A stretch of 64,000 nt of DNA, from contig CALLPE010000016.1 in assembly GCA_938015445.1 (NCBI GenBank), positions 62,001 through 126,000 on the forward strand, written 5' to 3'. Made by a program: the position numbers and the translations under genes. The notes under the pieces are model-generated. The model saw only the letters and a program-made list of their open reading frames with translations. It ran no database searches and was not told where the DNA came from. Of the stretch, positions 9,121 to 16,488 are shown piece by piece. Source of the DNA: an uncultured Pirellulales bacterium (GTDB taxonomy: Bacteria > Planctomycetota > Planctomycetia > Pirellulales > Thermoguttaceae). Every line of letters starts with the position of its first letter. Position 1 is the stretch's first letter.

Positions 9121-9241
9121 CCCCTCGGCCCGCAGCAGGTCACCGTCCTTTGCGATTGTCCGAAAGCGCATTGCCGCGCGCCTATGGTGTCTTGCTTGTT
9201 GAGGCCGCGAAGCGACCGTCCGCGCCCAAGCAACAGCCCGA

Positions 9242-10126
9242 TTACAGAGTGCCCAAGTCGTCGCTCCGGGGCAAGTCGTCAAGCGACTTCAACCCCAACA
9301 AGTTCAACAGTCGCTGCGTAGTGCGATAATGAGCCGTGCGGCGCTGGCCTGCGGGACGGTCGATCCGCAGTAGCCCGCGATGTACCAGTTGCGTCAGCAC
9401 GTGGCCGCTGGGTTTGCCCCGCAGTTTGGACACGTCTTCGGCCGTCACCGGTTGGCGGTAGGCGACGATGGCCAGCACGTCGATTGCCGCCTGCGACAAC
9501 CGCGTTTGGCGTACCTTTCCGTAGAACAACTCTCGAATCGAATAAAACTGGCGCCGCAATACCATGTGGTAGCCATCGGCGCGGCTGACGATTTCGTACG
9601 GGCAGCCGTCCTCGGCGTAACGGCGGTTGAGCTGATCGACCAGCTCGGGAACCTCGTCCGGCTCCACGCCGCGCATCAGTTGTGCCGCCTGGGCGGCGGT
9701 CAATCCCCGGCCCTCCGGATCGCCCACGAAAAGCAGTGCTTCCAGGATGGTCAGGGGATCGATAGGGCAGGAGTCTTCTGCGGCCGCTTGCTCGGGCTGG
9801 GCCGCGGCGGCGATCTTTTCCGATCCTGGCGGCGGCTGTGTGGCGGAGCTTTCACTATCGACGCCGCTCTGCACGCCGGGCGTTTGCGCCTCATCAGGCG
9901 GCCGAGCGGCAGGCGGCCTAAGCCCCATCGCTTGGGCGTAAGCCGCTGCCAACTCGTCGAGCGAAACGCCCTGCGGCGGTTTTCCGAATGGTGGATCGGG
10001 CGACTGAGCCATGCGAATCGGCGAACAGTGGCTTGCGGTTACAGCGGATGCTGTCACTGCCCCCGACGCCAGCCGGTCCAGCAGGTCGTGCCGCGGTGTA
10101 CCGTCGCCGGGCCGATGTTGCTGCAT
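9242..10126 (-). CDS. scpB: Chromosome segregation and condensation protein ScpB
   Basis: ScpB is the winged-helix kite subunit that joins SMC and ScpA in the condensin complex. The C-terminal two-thirds carries the family sequence: ILEALLFVGDPEGRGLTAAQ, EIVSRADGYHMVLRRQF, RLSQAAIDVLAIVAYRQPVT, DVSKLRGKPSGHVLTQLVHR and LLNLLGLKSLDDLP. The first 110 residues are low-complexity, Pro/Ala/Gln-rich and not part of the usual protein (about 180-200 residues). The ATG at 10126 shares one base with the TGA of the upstream epimerase gene, so the two are probably co-translated. No ribosome binding site is clear, and an internal start near 10010 (MAQSPDPPFG) is an alternative. scpA is not in the window. 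Confidence 0.9.
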   Translation of the reverse strand: MQQHRPGDGTPRHDLLDRLASGAVTASAVTASHCSPIRMAQSPDPPFGKPPQGVSLDELAAAYAQAMGLRPPAARPPDEAQTPGVQSGVDSESSATQPPPGSEKIAAAAQPEQAAAEDSCPIDPLTILEALLFVGDPEGRGLTAAQAAQLMRGVEPDEVPELVDQLNRRYAEDGCPYEIVSRADGYHMVLRRQFYSIRELFYGKVRQTRLSQAAIDVLAIVAYRQPVTAEDVSKLRGKPSGHVLTQLVHRGLLRIDRPAGQRRTAHYRTTQRLLNLLGLKSLDDLPRSDDLGTL

Positions 10127-10977
10127 CAAGCGCGGCGCTTGGCGACCTCGGTTTTCATAAACTGGAGTCCTTCGGCAGCCAGCTTCCGCTCATCTTCGTA
10201 CATCCGCCGCCAGATTTTAGTCGCCGGAACAAGCTTCTCCAATGCCAAACCGAAAGCTTCGATTACCATCAAATTGTCGTAGCCGATCTCGGCCAGCGTG
10301 TCGAAGTTTTCCTGCCAGCGGACGTTCCCCTTACCGGGCGTGCTGCGGTCGTTCTCGGAGATGTGAACGTGGATCAACAAGCCCTTTAGCGCTCGGATCG
10401 CCTCCGGGATGCTCTTTTCCTCGATATGGGCGTGGAAGGTGTCGTACATCATTTTGCAGCGGGGATGGTTGACCTCGCGGCAGAACCGGGCGCCGTCGGC
10501 GGCGGTGTTCAGAAAATAACACTCGAAGCGGTTGAGGTATTCCACGCCCAGATTCACCCCCACTTTGTCGGCATACTCGGCTACCTGGCGCATGCTATCT
10601 ACGCCCCAGCGCCATTCGTCGGCCGTCGGGCCGGAGCCAGTGAAGTGGCCCAAGGCCGAATGATACGGGCCGCACAGCGTTTCGCAGCCTGCCGCCGCCG
10701 CACAGTCCAGCGCTGCCTTGTTGGCCTCGACGCCACGTTGGCGCACCGCCGGATCGGGACTGATGGGGTTGTCGTCCACGCCACGCACCGTTACACCGGT
10801 TCGCGCCAGCCCGGCGTTGTCTAAGTGCTTGCCCCATTGCTGGTATTTGGCTACATCGTACTCGAAAATCGGTATTTCCACCGCGTCGAAGCCGAGCTGC
10901 TTGACCTCGTCAAGCAGCGGCAACACCCCATCGTGCAACGTATCGGTCCACAATAGCAGGTTCATGCCATAGCGCAT
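10126..10977 (-). CDS. D-psicose/D-tagatose 3-epimerase-type sugar epimerase
   Basis: A 283-residue TIM-barrel protein of the xylose-isomerase-like superfamily. It matches ketose 3-epimerases closely, including the metal site and catalytic pair: Glu146 in GVEYLNRFE, Asp179 and His182 in YDTFHAHIEE, His205 and Arg211 in HVHISENDR, and Glu240 in VIEAFG. The run RSTPGKGNVRW is also typical. These enzymes interconvert ketohexoses at C3 using Mn2+ or Co2+; the exact sugar cannot be read. AGGAGA lies 9 bases before the ATG. The gene overlaps scpB by one base. It is likely cytosolic and used in catabolism of unusual sugars released by the exported enzymes nearby. Confidence 0.85.
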   Translation of the reverse strand: MRYGMNLLLWTDTLHDGVLPLLDEVKQLGFDAVEIPIFEYDVAKYQQWGKHLDNAGLARTGVTVRGVDDNPISPDPAVRQRGVEANKAALDCAAAAGCETLCGPYHSALGHFTGSGPTADEWRWGVDSMRQVAEYADKVGVNLGVEYLNRFECYFLNTAADGARFCREVNHPRCKMMYDTFHAHIEEKSIPEAIRALKGLLIHVHISENDRSTPGKGNVRWQENFDTLAEIGYDNLMVIEAFGLALEKLVPATKIWRRMYEDERKLAAEGLQFMKTEVAKRRA

Positions 10978-11240
10978 CGCCGAGTCTCCTGTGCAAGCAA
11001 GGTTCTGGCTATAGTAAAATCTTCAGCGTCTGACCGATCGGGGTTTGTCGGCGCCGTCGCAGCATGCCACGGAACCGATTGTTCCATGCCGCTTTTTGCC
11101 GGCAGCGTGTGCTTATTGTGGTGCAATCTGGCCGAAGATTCCAGAGGGCCTAGCAACATAGTAGTCGGTCCGACGAGCACCAACGATACTGCACGGCAAT
11201 ACTGCACTGCTACGGGCAGCACTTTCCGTCGCCAACGTAC

Positions 11241-11603
11241 ATGACCCGTTACGCAATCCTTCAGCACCAGCAGGCAGAGCAAGTCCACTGGGACTTTTTC
11301 ATCGAGCGAGGCGCGGTGTTACGGGCCTGGCGATTGGAGGAACCACCCCGAACAGACACATCGGTGCCTTGCTCTTCGGCGCCGGATCACCGGTTGGTGT
11401 ATCTGGAGTACGAAGGCCCGCTAAGCGGAGATCGCGGGCACGTGATCCGTTGGGACTGGGGCACTTGCCAAGTGTGCCAGGATACTCCCACAGAGATCGT
11501 GCTTGCCGTTGACGGCCAGCGGTTGCGCGGGCTGTTGCAGCTTGAGCGCGATTCGGTCGCAGACAGCCAATGGCGGCTGACTTACCGTGCTGCATCAGCG
11601 TGA
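11241..11603 (+). CDS. Stand-alone LigD 3'-phosphoesterase-like protein, altered active site
   Basis: A 120-residue protein resembling the 3'-phosphoesterase (PE) domain of the bacterial repair ligase LigD. The match lies in ILQHQQAEQVHWDFFIE (the LigD pattern is HxxxxxHYDxRLE), HRLVYLEYEGPL and RGHVIRWDWGTC (the LigD pattern is sVIVWDrGTw). His9, His16 and Asp18 are kept, but the Arg two residues after Asp is Phe20, and the second-cluster His is not found (YEGP in place of EDHP). Catalysis is therefore doubtful. No polymerase or ligase domain is attached and no Ku gene is nearby. No clear ribosome binding site is seen. The 3' end overlaps the convergent glycosidase gene by 9 bases. Confidence 0.7.
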   Translation: MTRYAILQHQQAEQVHWDFFIERGAVLRAWRLEEPPRTDTSVPCSSAPDHRLVYLEYEGPLSGDRGHVIRWDWGTCQVCQDTPTEIVLAVDGQRLRGLLQLERDSVADSQWRLTYRAASA

Positions 11604-13118
11604 GCCGCTCGTGCCAACGGCCATGTGTTGCATGTACTGGTCGAGGAACTGCCGTCCGACTTTCGGGCTGCGGATTGCCCGATCCCAGTCCAGCGCAGGC
11701 TCCGGCTCGAGCTTGGCCGGTTGCACACCATTTAGTGCGTACTGTCGGGCAAGCATTTGAAACTCGCGCGCCCAAGCCTTCGGCTGGCCGTCGGCCGTCA
11801 GCAGTCCGGTAAGTTGGCTTACGTCGCGGGCCTCAGGCATATCGTACAATCCCCAGTTCAACCAACCGGTGGCCAATCCGGCGGTCGATTCTACCACCAG
11901 TCGGCACCACCTGGCCTGTTGCTCTTGGCTTGCCGGCGGATGAATGCCGCGGTTAATCGTCAGCTTCCCACCCCCATACCAGCCGAATTCGGCCACCACG
12001 ACGGGTTTGCCCGGCGCCGCCGCTTCGCGGACCACGCTGTGCAAGTAAGCGAGATTCAACTTCTCGTCTTCTGGCTTGGTGTACTCATAGAATCCGCCGG
12101 CCAGTGGGTAGAAGTGGATTTCAATAAAATCCAACCACTGGGCAATCCGCTTTGGCCGGAAGGCGGCATATTGCCTGACGCTCGGCAGCACTACCGGCAC
12201 ACTCCACTGAATCAGGCCGACGGTAACCAGCGCATCGGGATCGGCTTGTTTGATCGCCTCCACCTGCCGGCGCACCCATTGGTTGGCCAGTTGTTCGCGG
12301 AAGAGTTGGTAATCCAACAGAATTGGGGAATCTGGGTTATCTTTCGGCTCTGGCGGCGGCTGGTTGCCCCATGATATTTGCTCCACCGGAACGTTCCATG
12401 CGGCGGCATTTTTCTCCGCCGAAGCGTATTTATCGCGGAGATAAACATTCCATTTTGCCCGCATCGCCTTGTTATCCCATCTTATCTCCGGCTCGTTTAG
12501 CAAGTCGTATGCAAAAATCACATTGCGGCCGCGATACCGCTCGGCCAGCAGTCGCCAAAATCGCTGCTGGGCTTCCAGGAGCTTTTCGTCGGCGAAGCGA
12601 TCGCTGCGCACCCAATCGGGCACACCCTCCCAATGGTCGGGTCCTGTCGGGTGAACGTATATGCCGGCCTGCTCGGCGATCTGAAGGAATTGGTCGAACT
12701 TCGCCAACCCGTCAGGGCTGAGCCGATCAGGTTCCTGGAAAAATGAGCCGAACGTCAAAAATACCCGCACGCAATTGATGCCAAGCTGGCGCATCTGCGC
12801 GAAGTCGCGCCGGGTGGCCTCAGCGTCGAACTTCTTCCAGAGCTGCGGTGCCCAGCCGGTACCAGGCCGATAGTAGTTCACGCCCATCGGCACGAATGGC
12901 TTGCCGTCGGCAGTTTGGAACGTTCGTCCGTCGGCGGCAACGCGAACTTTCGCAAGCGTGTTGCCGTCCGCTTGGGCTTCTGCGGCCCAACCCGCCGGCC
13001 CGACAGTCCCCACCAAGATTGCGCAGACTACAGCCCAGCAGTCGGTGCGGCGGCAGAATGCAAAGCAATTTTCCCTCGGTGCAAGCCCGAACTGTAGCGA
13101 TACTGCTCGGTGATTCAC
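11595..13118 (-). CDS. Secreted GH5-like glycoside hydrolase
   Basis: A 507-residue exported TIM-barrel glycosidase of clan GH-A. After a signal region (CWAVVCAILVGTVGPAGWAA) it shows the family path: FVPMGVNYYRPG, RRDFAQMRQLGINCVRVFL, then FAYDLLNEPEI with the acid/base Glu209, FIEIHFYPL, and VVVAEFGWYGGG with the nucleophile Glu377. LNWGLYDMPE near the end is also typical. The substrate is probably a beta-mannan or beta-glucan, but this is not fixed by the sequence. The start is GTG at 13118, with AAAGG about 10 bases upstream. A 19-bp tandem array (13203-13297) lies between it and the upstream lyase gene and may be regulatory. The 3' end overlaps the convergent LigD-like gene by 9 bases. 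Confidence 0.85.
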   Translation of the reverse strand: MNHRAVSLQFGLAPRENCFAFCRRTDCWAVVCAILVGTVGPAGWAAEAQADGNTLAKVRVAADGRTFQTADGKPFVPMGVNYYRPGTGWAPQLWKKFDAEATRRDFAQMRQLGINCVRVFLTFGSFFQEPDRLSPDGLAKFDQFLQIAEQAGIYVHPTGPDHWEGVPDWVRSDRFADEKLLEAQQRFWRLLAERYRGRNVIFAYDLLNEPEIRWDNKAMRAKWNVYLRDKYASAEKNAAAWNVPVEQISWGNQPPPEPKDNPDSPILLDYQLFREQLANQWVRRQVEAIKQADPDALVTVGLIQWSVPVVLPSVRQYAAFRPKRIAQWLDFIEIHFYPLAGGFYEYTKPEDEKLNLAYLHSVVREAAAPGKPVVVAEFGWYGGGKLTINRGIHPPASQEQQARWCRLVVESTAGLATGWLNWGLYDMPEARDVSQLTGLLTADGQPKAWAREFQMLARQYALNGVQPAKLEPEPALDWDRAIRSPKVGRQFLDQYMQHMAVGTSGSR

Positions 13119-13202
13119 GCTGTGGTGCCTTTCTGATGGCTGGGTCAGTTAGTCGACTCCTGATTTCCTGCCGGTCGGATAGCCGGCCGGCTGGCATCGT
13201 TC

Positions 13203-13297
13203 TACAGATACGTGTTCTTCGTCCAGACGCCTGTTTGTTGTGCAAATACGTGTTCGCTGTGCAGATACTTGTTCTTCGTGCAGATGCTTGTTCGTTC
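13203..13297. repeat. Five degenerate 19-bp tandem repeats
   Basis: Units begin at 13203, 13222, 13241, 13260 and 13279, each exactly 19 bases. The best unit reads TGCAGATACTTGTTCTTCG (13260). The units differ at 3-8 positions, so the array is old or under loose constraint. The period is not a multiple of 3 and no gene covers it. It sits 85-180 bases upstream of the GTG of the glycosidase gene (minus strand). Confidence 0.8.
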
Positions 13298-13314
13298 GGA
13301 TGGGCCAGGACGTT

Positions 13315-16300
13315 TCACGGCGCAGTTGCCAAGTTGCTGATCGGACTGAGATTGCTGCTGTCGTCGATCGAGCGCACGGCGAAGTAAAGCTTTTCGGCTT
13401 GAGGCACTCGGCTGACGACGAATCGCTCTTGTTTGCCCGGCGCTGAAGGCGCAGGCTCACCCCGACAATTCACAGCACGCCACCAATTGCGCCGCTTTCC
13501 CAGATCTCGGGCGTAATCCCACTGCTCGTATGGAACGATGGGCAATTCGGCTGCTTTCAACTGGTAGCGAACCACTTTACCACCGCCGCGGTCGGCCGGC
13601 GCCGTGAAGCTGACCTCTGCCCGACCGTCGCCCAGCAGTCTGACCTTCAAGTCTTTGACGGCTTCGGGTGGCTGTGTGTCGGCGCGGGGATGTGCGGCTT
13701 CGTAGAACAGTCGGGCGGTCTCCAACACGGTGTCGTCTTTGGGCGGCACGTGCGTGGCAAAAATGTTCACCTCATTGGGACCGCCGCGCAAGCCCTTCGT
13801 CTGATATTCCCGCTTCGAGCCGTAGTACCAGAACTGGCGGGCCTTGTCCAGCAAAGGCAGCTCGCCGGTCAGCGCATAGCCTTTTGCACAGGCATCCGGA
13901 TAAAATCGGGTGTACCAACCGCTGTGTATGCAGCCCTCGCCGTCCTTGGTGTCGGTATGCTCGAACGCCCAAGGGTCGAACACCATACCCAAGTCGGGTA
14001 CATCGAAATAGGTGTAGTACCAAGTTTGGTGGCACTTGGGGCTGAGCATGTAACGGGCGCTGAACTGGGCAAAGGCGATGACAAAATCGCGGATGTCTTC
14101 GTCGTCGAAGTACTTAGCGTACAGGTCGGCGCCATTATGTACGTAGATGTGCTGCCACGTGCCGCCCATGCACTTTACCGGCCATGTGCGACCGCCTTTG
14201 CTCAGCGTGTCGATGTGTTCGCCTTTGGTGGTAAAGGTGATGCCGTTTTGGTCCATCCACTGTTTGATTTTGGGGGTAATTTCCTTGGCCCTCATGCCGC
14301 CGAAGCCTGCGCCGATGCAGGAAGGATGGAAGCCGCGTTCGTCGAGCATCGGGCTTTGCCACAGCGTTTGCGCGGCCAGATGGCACAGCTCTTGGATCAT
14401 CTTATTGCCTGGATCGGCAAGCAGCACTCGCTGAATCACTTCCCAGCCACGGCCGAAACCGCGGGTTTCGCCGATGTCGGACTTTCCGGGGGTGAAATTG
14501 CGGAAGTAGCGGAACTCGTTATCCTTTTGTTCCACGTTATCCAGTGCTGCTTCCAGCGCATCGCGGTCGCCGGTCAGGCAGAAGTAATCGGCCAGCCCGG
14601 AACCATAAAAGTGACAATAGCAGCTTTTGGCCTGTGCATGGCGCCACAGGTCGTAGCAGTCGGGATTTCCGGCCCGATCACCCCAATCGGGCCCCCACTG
14701 GAAGTTCCACTTCTTGCGCACCGGTCTGTTGCCTTGCGGGCCGCCTGTGGGGAACCAGATGGCGCCGTCTTTCCATGCCCAGCCGTCGGTTCGCCAGGCT
14801 TGCAAGTCGGCGTGATAGCGCGCCCAGGCCTCGGCCTGATCGAACCAGCCGCGCTGCCCGGTGCGCAAGTACATCCATAGCAGGCCCTGTACGCTGTCGG
14901 CCTCGCTTTCGTAGTGATTGTCTTCCCAAGGAACGAAGGCATCGGCATCGGGTTGAGACTTGCTAGGCACTTGCTTAGGCTGGTAAGTCCATCCCCATTT
15001 GGAGTAAGCGGTTTTCTCATCCTCCAGCGTGCCGAAGCGAATCCCGACCGCTTCGCACTGGCTGTAGTACTCCGGCGGCGCGAAGGCCCAAAGCCGATTG
15101 CGCGCCGCGGCGGCCAACTGGCTATAGTCTGTTGCCGGCGCTGCGAAGTCGATGAAGTACTCCGAGCTGTGATGCGAGCAATCGTACAGCCACATTCCTG
15201 CCGAGCGCCATGGCTGCCCGGTGGGCCGGGGAGGGCTGCTGCGGGGATCGATTGGACCGTCGAATCGCTTGGCAATTCCTTCCAGGACTAGTTTGCCCTT
15301 GCCGGCCGCCAGACGCCGCGCAGGATTGCTCGCAAAAAGCCGGTCGCACACAAACACCCGCGGTGCGCCGCCGGCGACGAGCCAACCGCCGGGCCGGTCT
15401 TTGGCCGTCTTGCCGGTCCACAAGATTTTGTCGCCGCTGCCGGCAAGCACTGCGGCGGCTTCCGGCTGACCCGCACGCAGCAGCAGTCCCTGGTGTATCC
15501 AGCCTTCTGTGCCGCATTCCAGCGACGTGGCAGCGCCGACGCGCACATCGCCGCCCTGGGCCAAGTTCAGCTCGACGGCCGACCGCTCGACCAGGATGGC
15601 CGTGTACTGCTCGGGATTAGAATTGCACAGCTTGTACTTGACCCATACGTAGCTCTTGCCTGCCCAAGCGGTAATCCACGCTTGGTAACCGGCTGCGCAT
15701 GGGTCGTCGGCAAAGCGTCCACGGACTTCGATCGTGGCCCGCATCGGCCCGGCGTACCACAGGCGGACCACTTCCGGCGGTGCAGCCACGTAGTGTTTGC
15801 TTTGCCACGGCGACTTATCGTTCCAAGCGCTGCGTCCCTGCAACTGCACGTAGCTGACCGTTCCGCCGACAACAACTGGCTTACCGTCGGCTTCCACGCG
15901 CTGGAACAGCCCGAAGGGCTGCTTTTTGGAAATGCTTAGCCGGATACGTCCGGTATCGAGCTGCACGCCGTCGTCCCCTTCCGCGACTTTCAGCGGCCAG
16001 TCGGTCTTCGCTGCCGGCTTGCGCAGCCGCAGGACGTATCGATTGGTAGCCCCCGGCGCGAAATCGTCCTGGAAGTCCACCAGTATCCAACTGACCCTGC
16101 CGTCCGGCTCAACCACCAGCGGCGTTATCTGACAGGGTATTTCGTTGCCGTCGGAGCGGAACAGGGCGAACAGCTCAGGCTGCCATTTGGCCACCAGTCC
16201 CTTGGCCAGCGGCAAACCGCCTGAAACTGGCCAAGCAGTGCGTTGCACACCCCCTGGCTCCTGTACCTCCAAGGGCAGTTGGAAACCATCGGCAGCAATC

Positions 16301-16386
16301 GCTAAGCCGCATAGTACCGTCATCCCTGATGCGGCCACTAGCAACCGAACTTTAACCCAGCTTAGCCAGTGCAATGCGGCGATCAT
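13315..16386 (-). CDS. Secreted YetA/PcRGLX-type (PL26-like) polysaccharide lyase with FnIII tail
   Basis: A 1023-residue exported protein. Signal peptide: VRLLVAASGMTVLCGLAIAA. The layout matches the exo-rhamnogalacturonan lyase/YetA family: an N-terminal RIFT-barrel (about 35-110, VSGGLPLAKGLVAKWQPELF), a central beta-sandwich (110-400) and a large alpha/alpha toroid (430-880; DNHYESEADSVQGLLWMYLR, HAQAKSCYCHFYGSGLADYF, GGTWQHIYVHNGADLYAKYF). A fibronectin-III-like domain follows (about 915-1020, PPEAVKDLKVRLLGDGRAEV). The family removes disaccharides from rhamnogalacturonan by beta-elimination; the real substrate here is inferred. The ATG at 16386 has GAGGAGGA 7 bases upstream. It lies in a run of minus-strand carbohydrate genes. 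Confidence 0.8.
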   Translation of the reverse strand: MIAALHWLSWVKVRLLVAASGMTVLCGLAIAADGFQLPLEVQEPGGVQRTAWPVSGGLPLAKGLVAKWQPELFALFRSDGNEIPCQITPLVVEPDGRVSWILVDFQDDFAPGATNRYVLRLRKPAAKTDWPLKVAEGDDGVQLDTGRIRLSISKKQPFGLFQRVEADGKPVVVGGTVSYVQLQGRSAWNDKSPWQSKHYVAAPPEVVRLWYAGPMRATIEVRGRFADDPCAAGYQAWITAWAGKSYVWVKYKLCNSNPEQYTAILVERSAVELNLAQGGDVRVGAATSLECGTEGWIHQGLLLRAGQPEAAAVLAGSGDKILWTGKTAKDRPGGWLVAGGAPRVFVCDRLFASNPARRLAAGKGKLVLEGIAKRFDGPIDPRSSPPRPTGQPWRSAGMWLYDCSHHSSEYFIDFAAPATDYSQLAAAARNRLWAFAPPEYYSQCEAVGIRFGTLEDEKTAYSKWGWTYQPKQVPSKSQPDADAFVPWEDNHYESEADSVQGLLWMYLRTGQRGWFDQAEAWARYHADLQAWRTDGWAWKDGAIWFPTGGPQGNRPVRKKWNFQWGPDWGDRAGNPDCYDLWRHAQAKSCYCHFYGSGLADYFCLTGDRDALEAALDNVEQKDNEFRYFRNFTPGKSDIGETRGFGRGWEVIQRVLLADPGNKMIQELCHLAAQTLWQSPMLDERGFHPSCIGAGFGGMRAKEITPKIKQWMDQNGITFTTKGEHIDTLSKGGRTWPVKCMGGTWQHIYVHNGADLYAKYFDDEDIRDFVIAFAQFSARYMLSPKCHQTWYYTYFDVPDLGMVFDPWAFEHTDTKDGEGCIHSGWYTRFYPDACAKGYALTGELPLLDKARQFWYYGSKREYQTKGLRGGPNEVNIFATHVPPKDDTVLETARLFYEAAHPRADTQPPEAVKDLKVRLLGDGRAEVSFTAPADRGGGKVVRYQLKAAELPIVPYEQWDYARDLGKRRNWWRAVNCRGEPAPSAPGKQERFVVSRVPQAEKLYFAVRSIDDSSNLSPISNLATAP

Positions 16387-16488
16387 CGGCGGGTCCTCCT
16401 CACGTGTTGTGCAGGATGACAATTGGGAAGGTCGGCAAGCGAGTGAACCAACGGGGGGTTGTCGATTGCTCGACTACAGGTAGGTCGG

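Noticed and set aside
13203..13297. Possible CRISPR array
   Set aside because: Units are directly adjacent without spacers and too variable; no cas genes are in the window.
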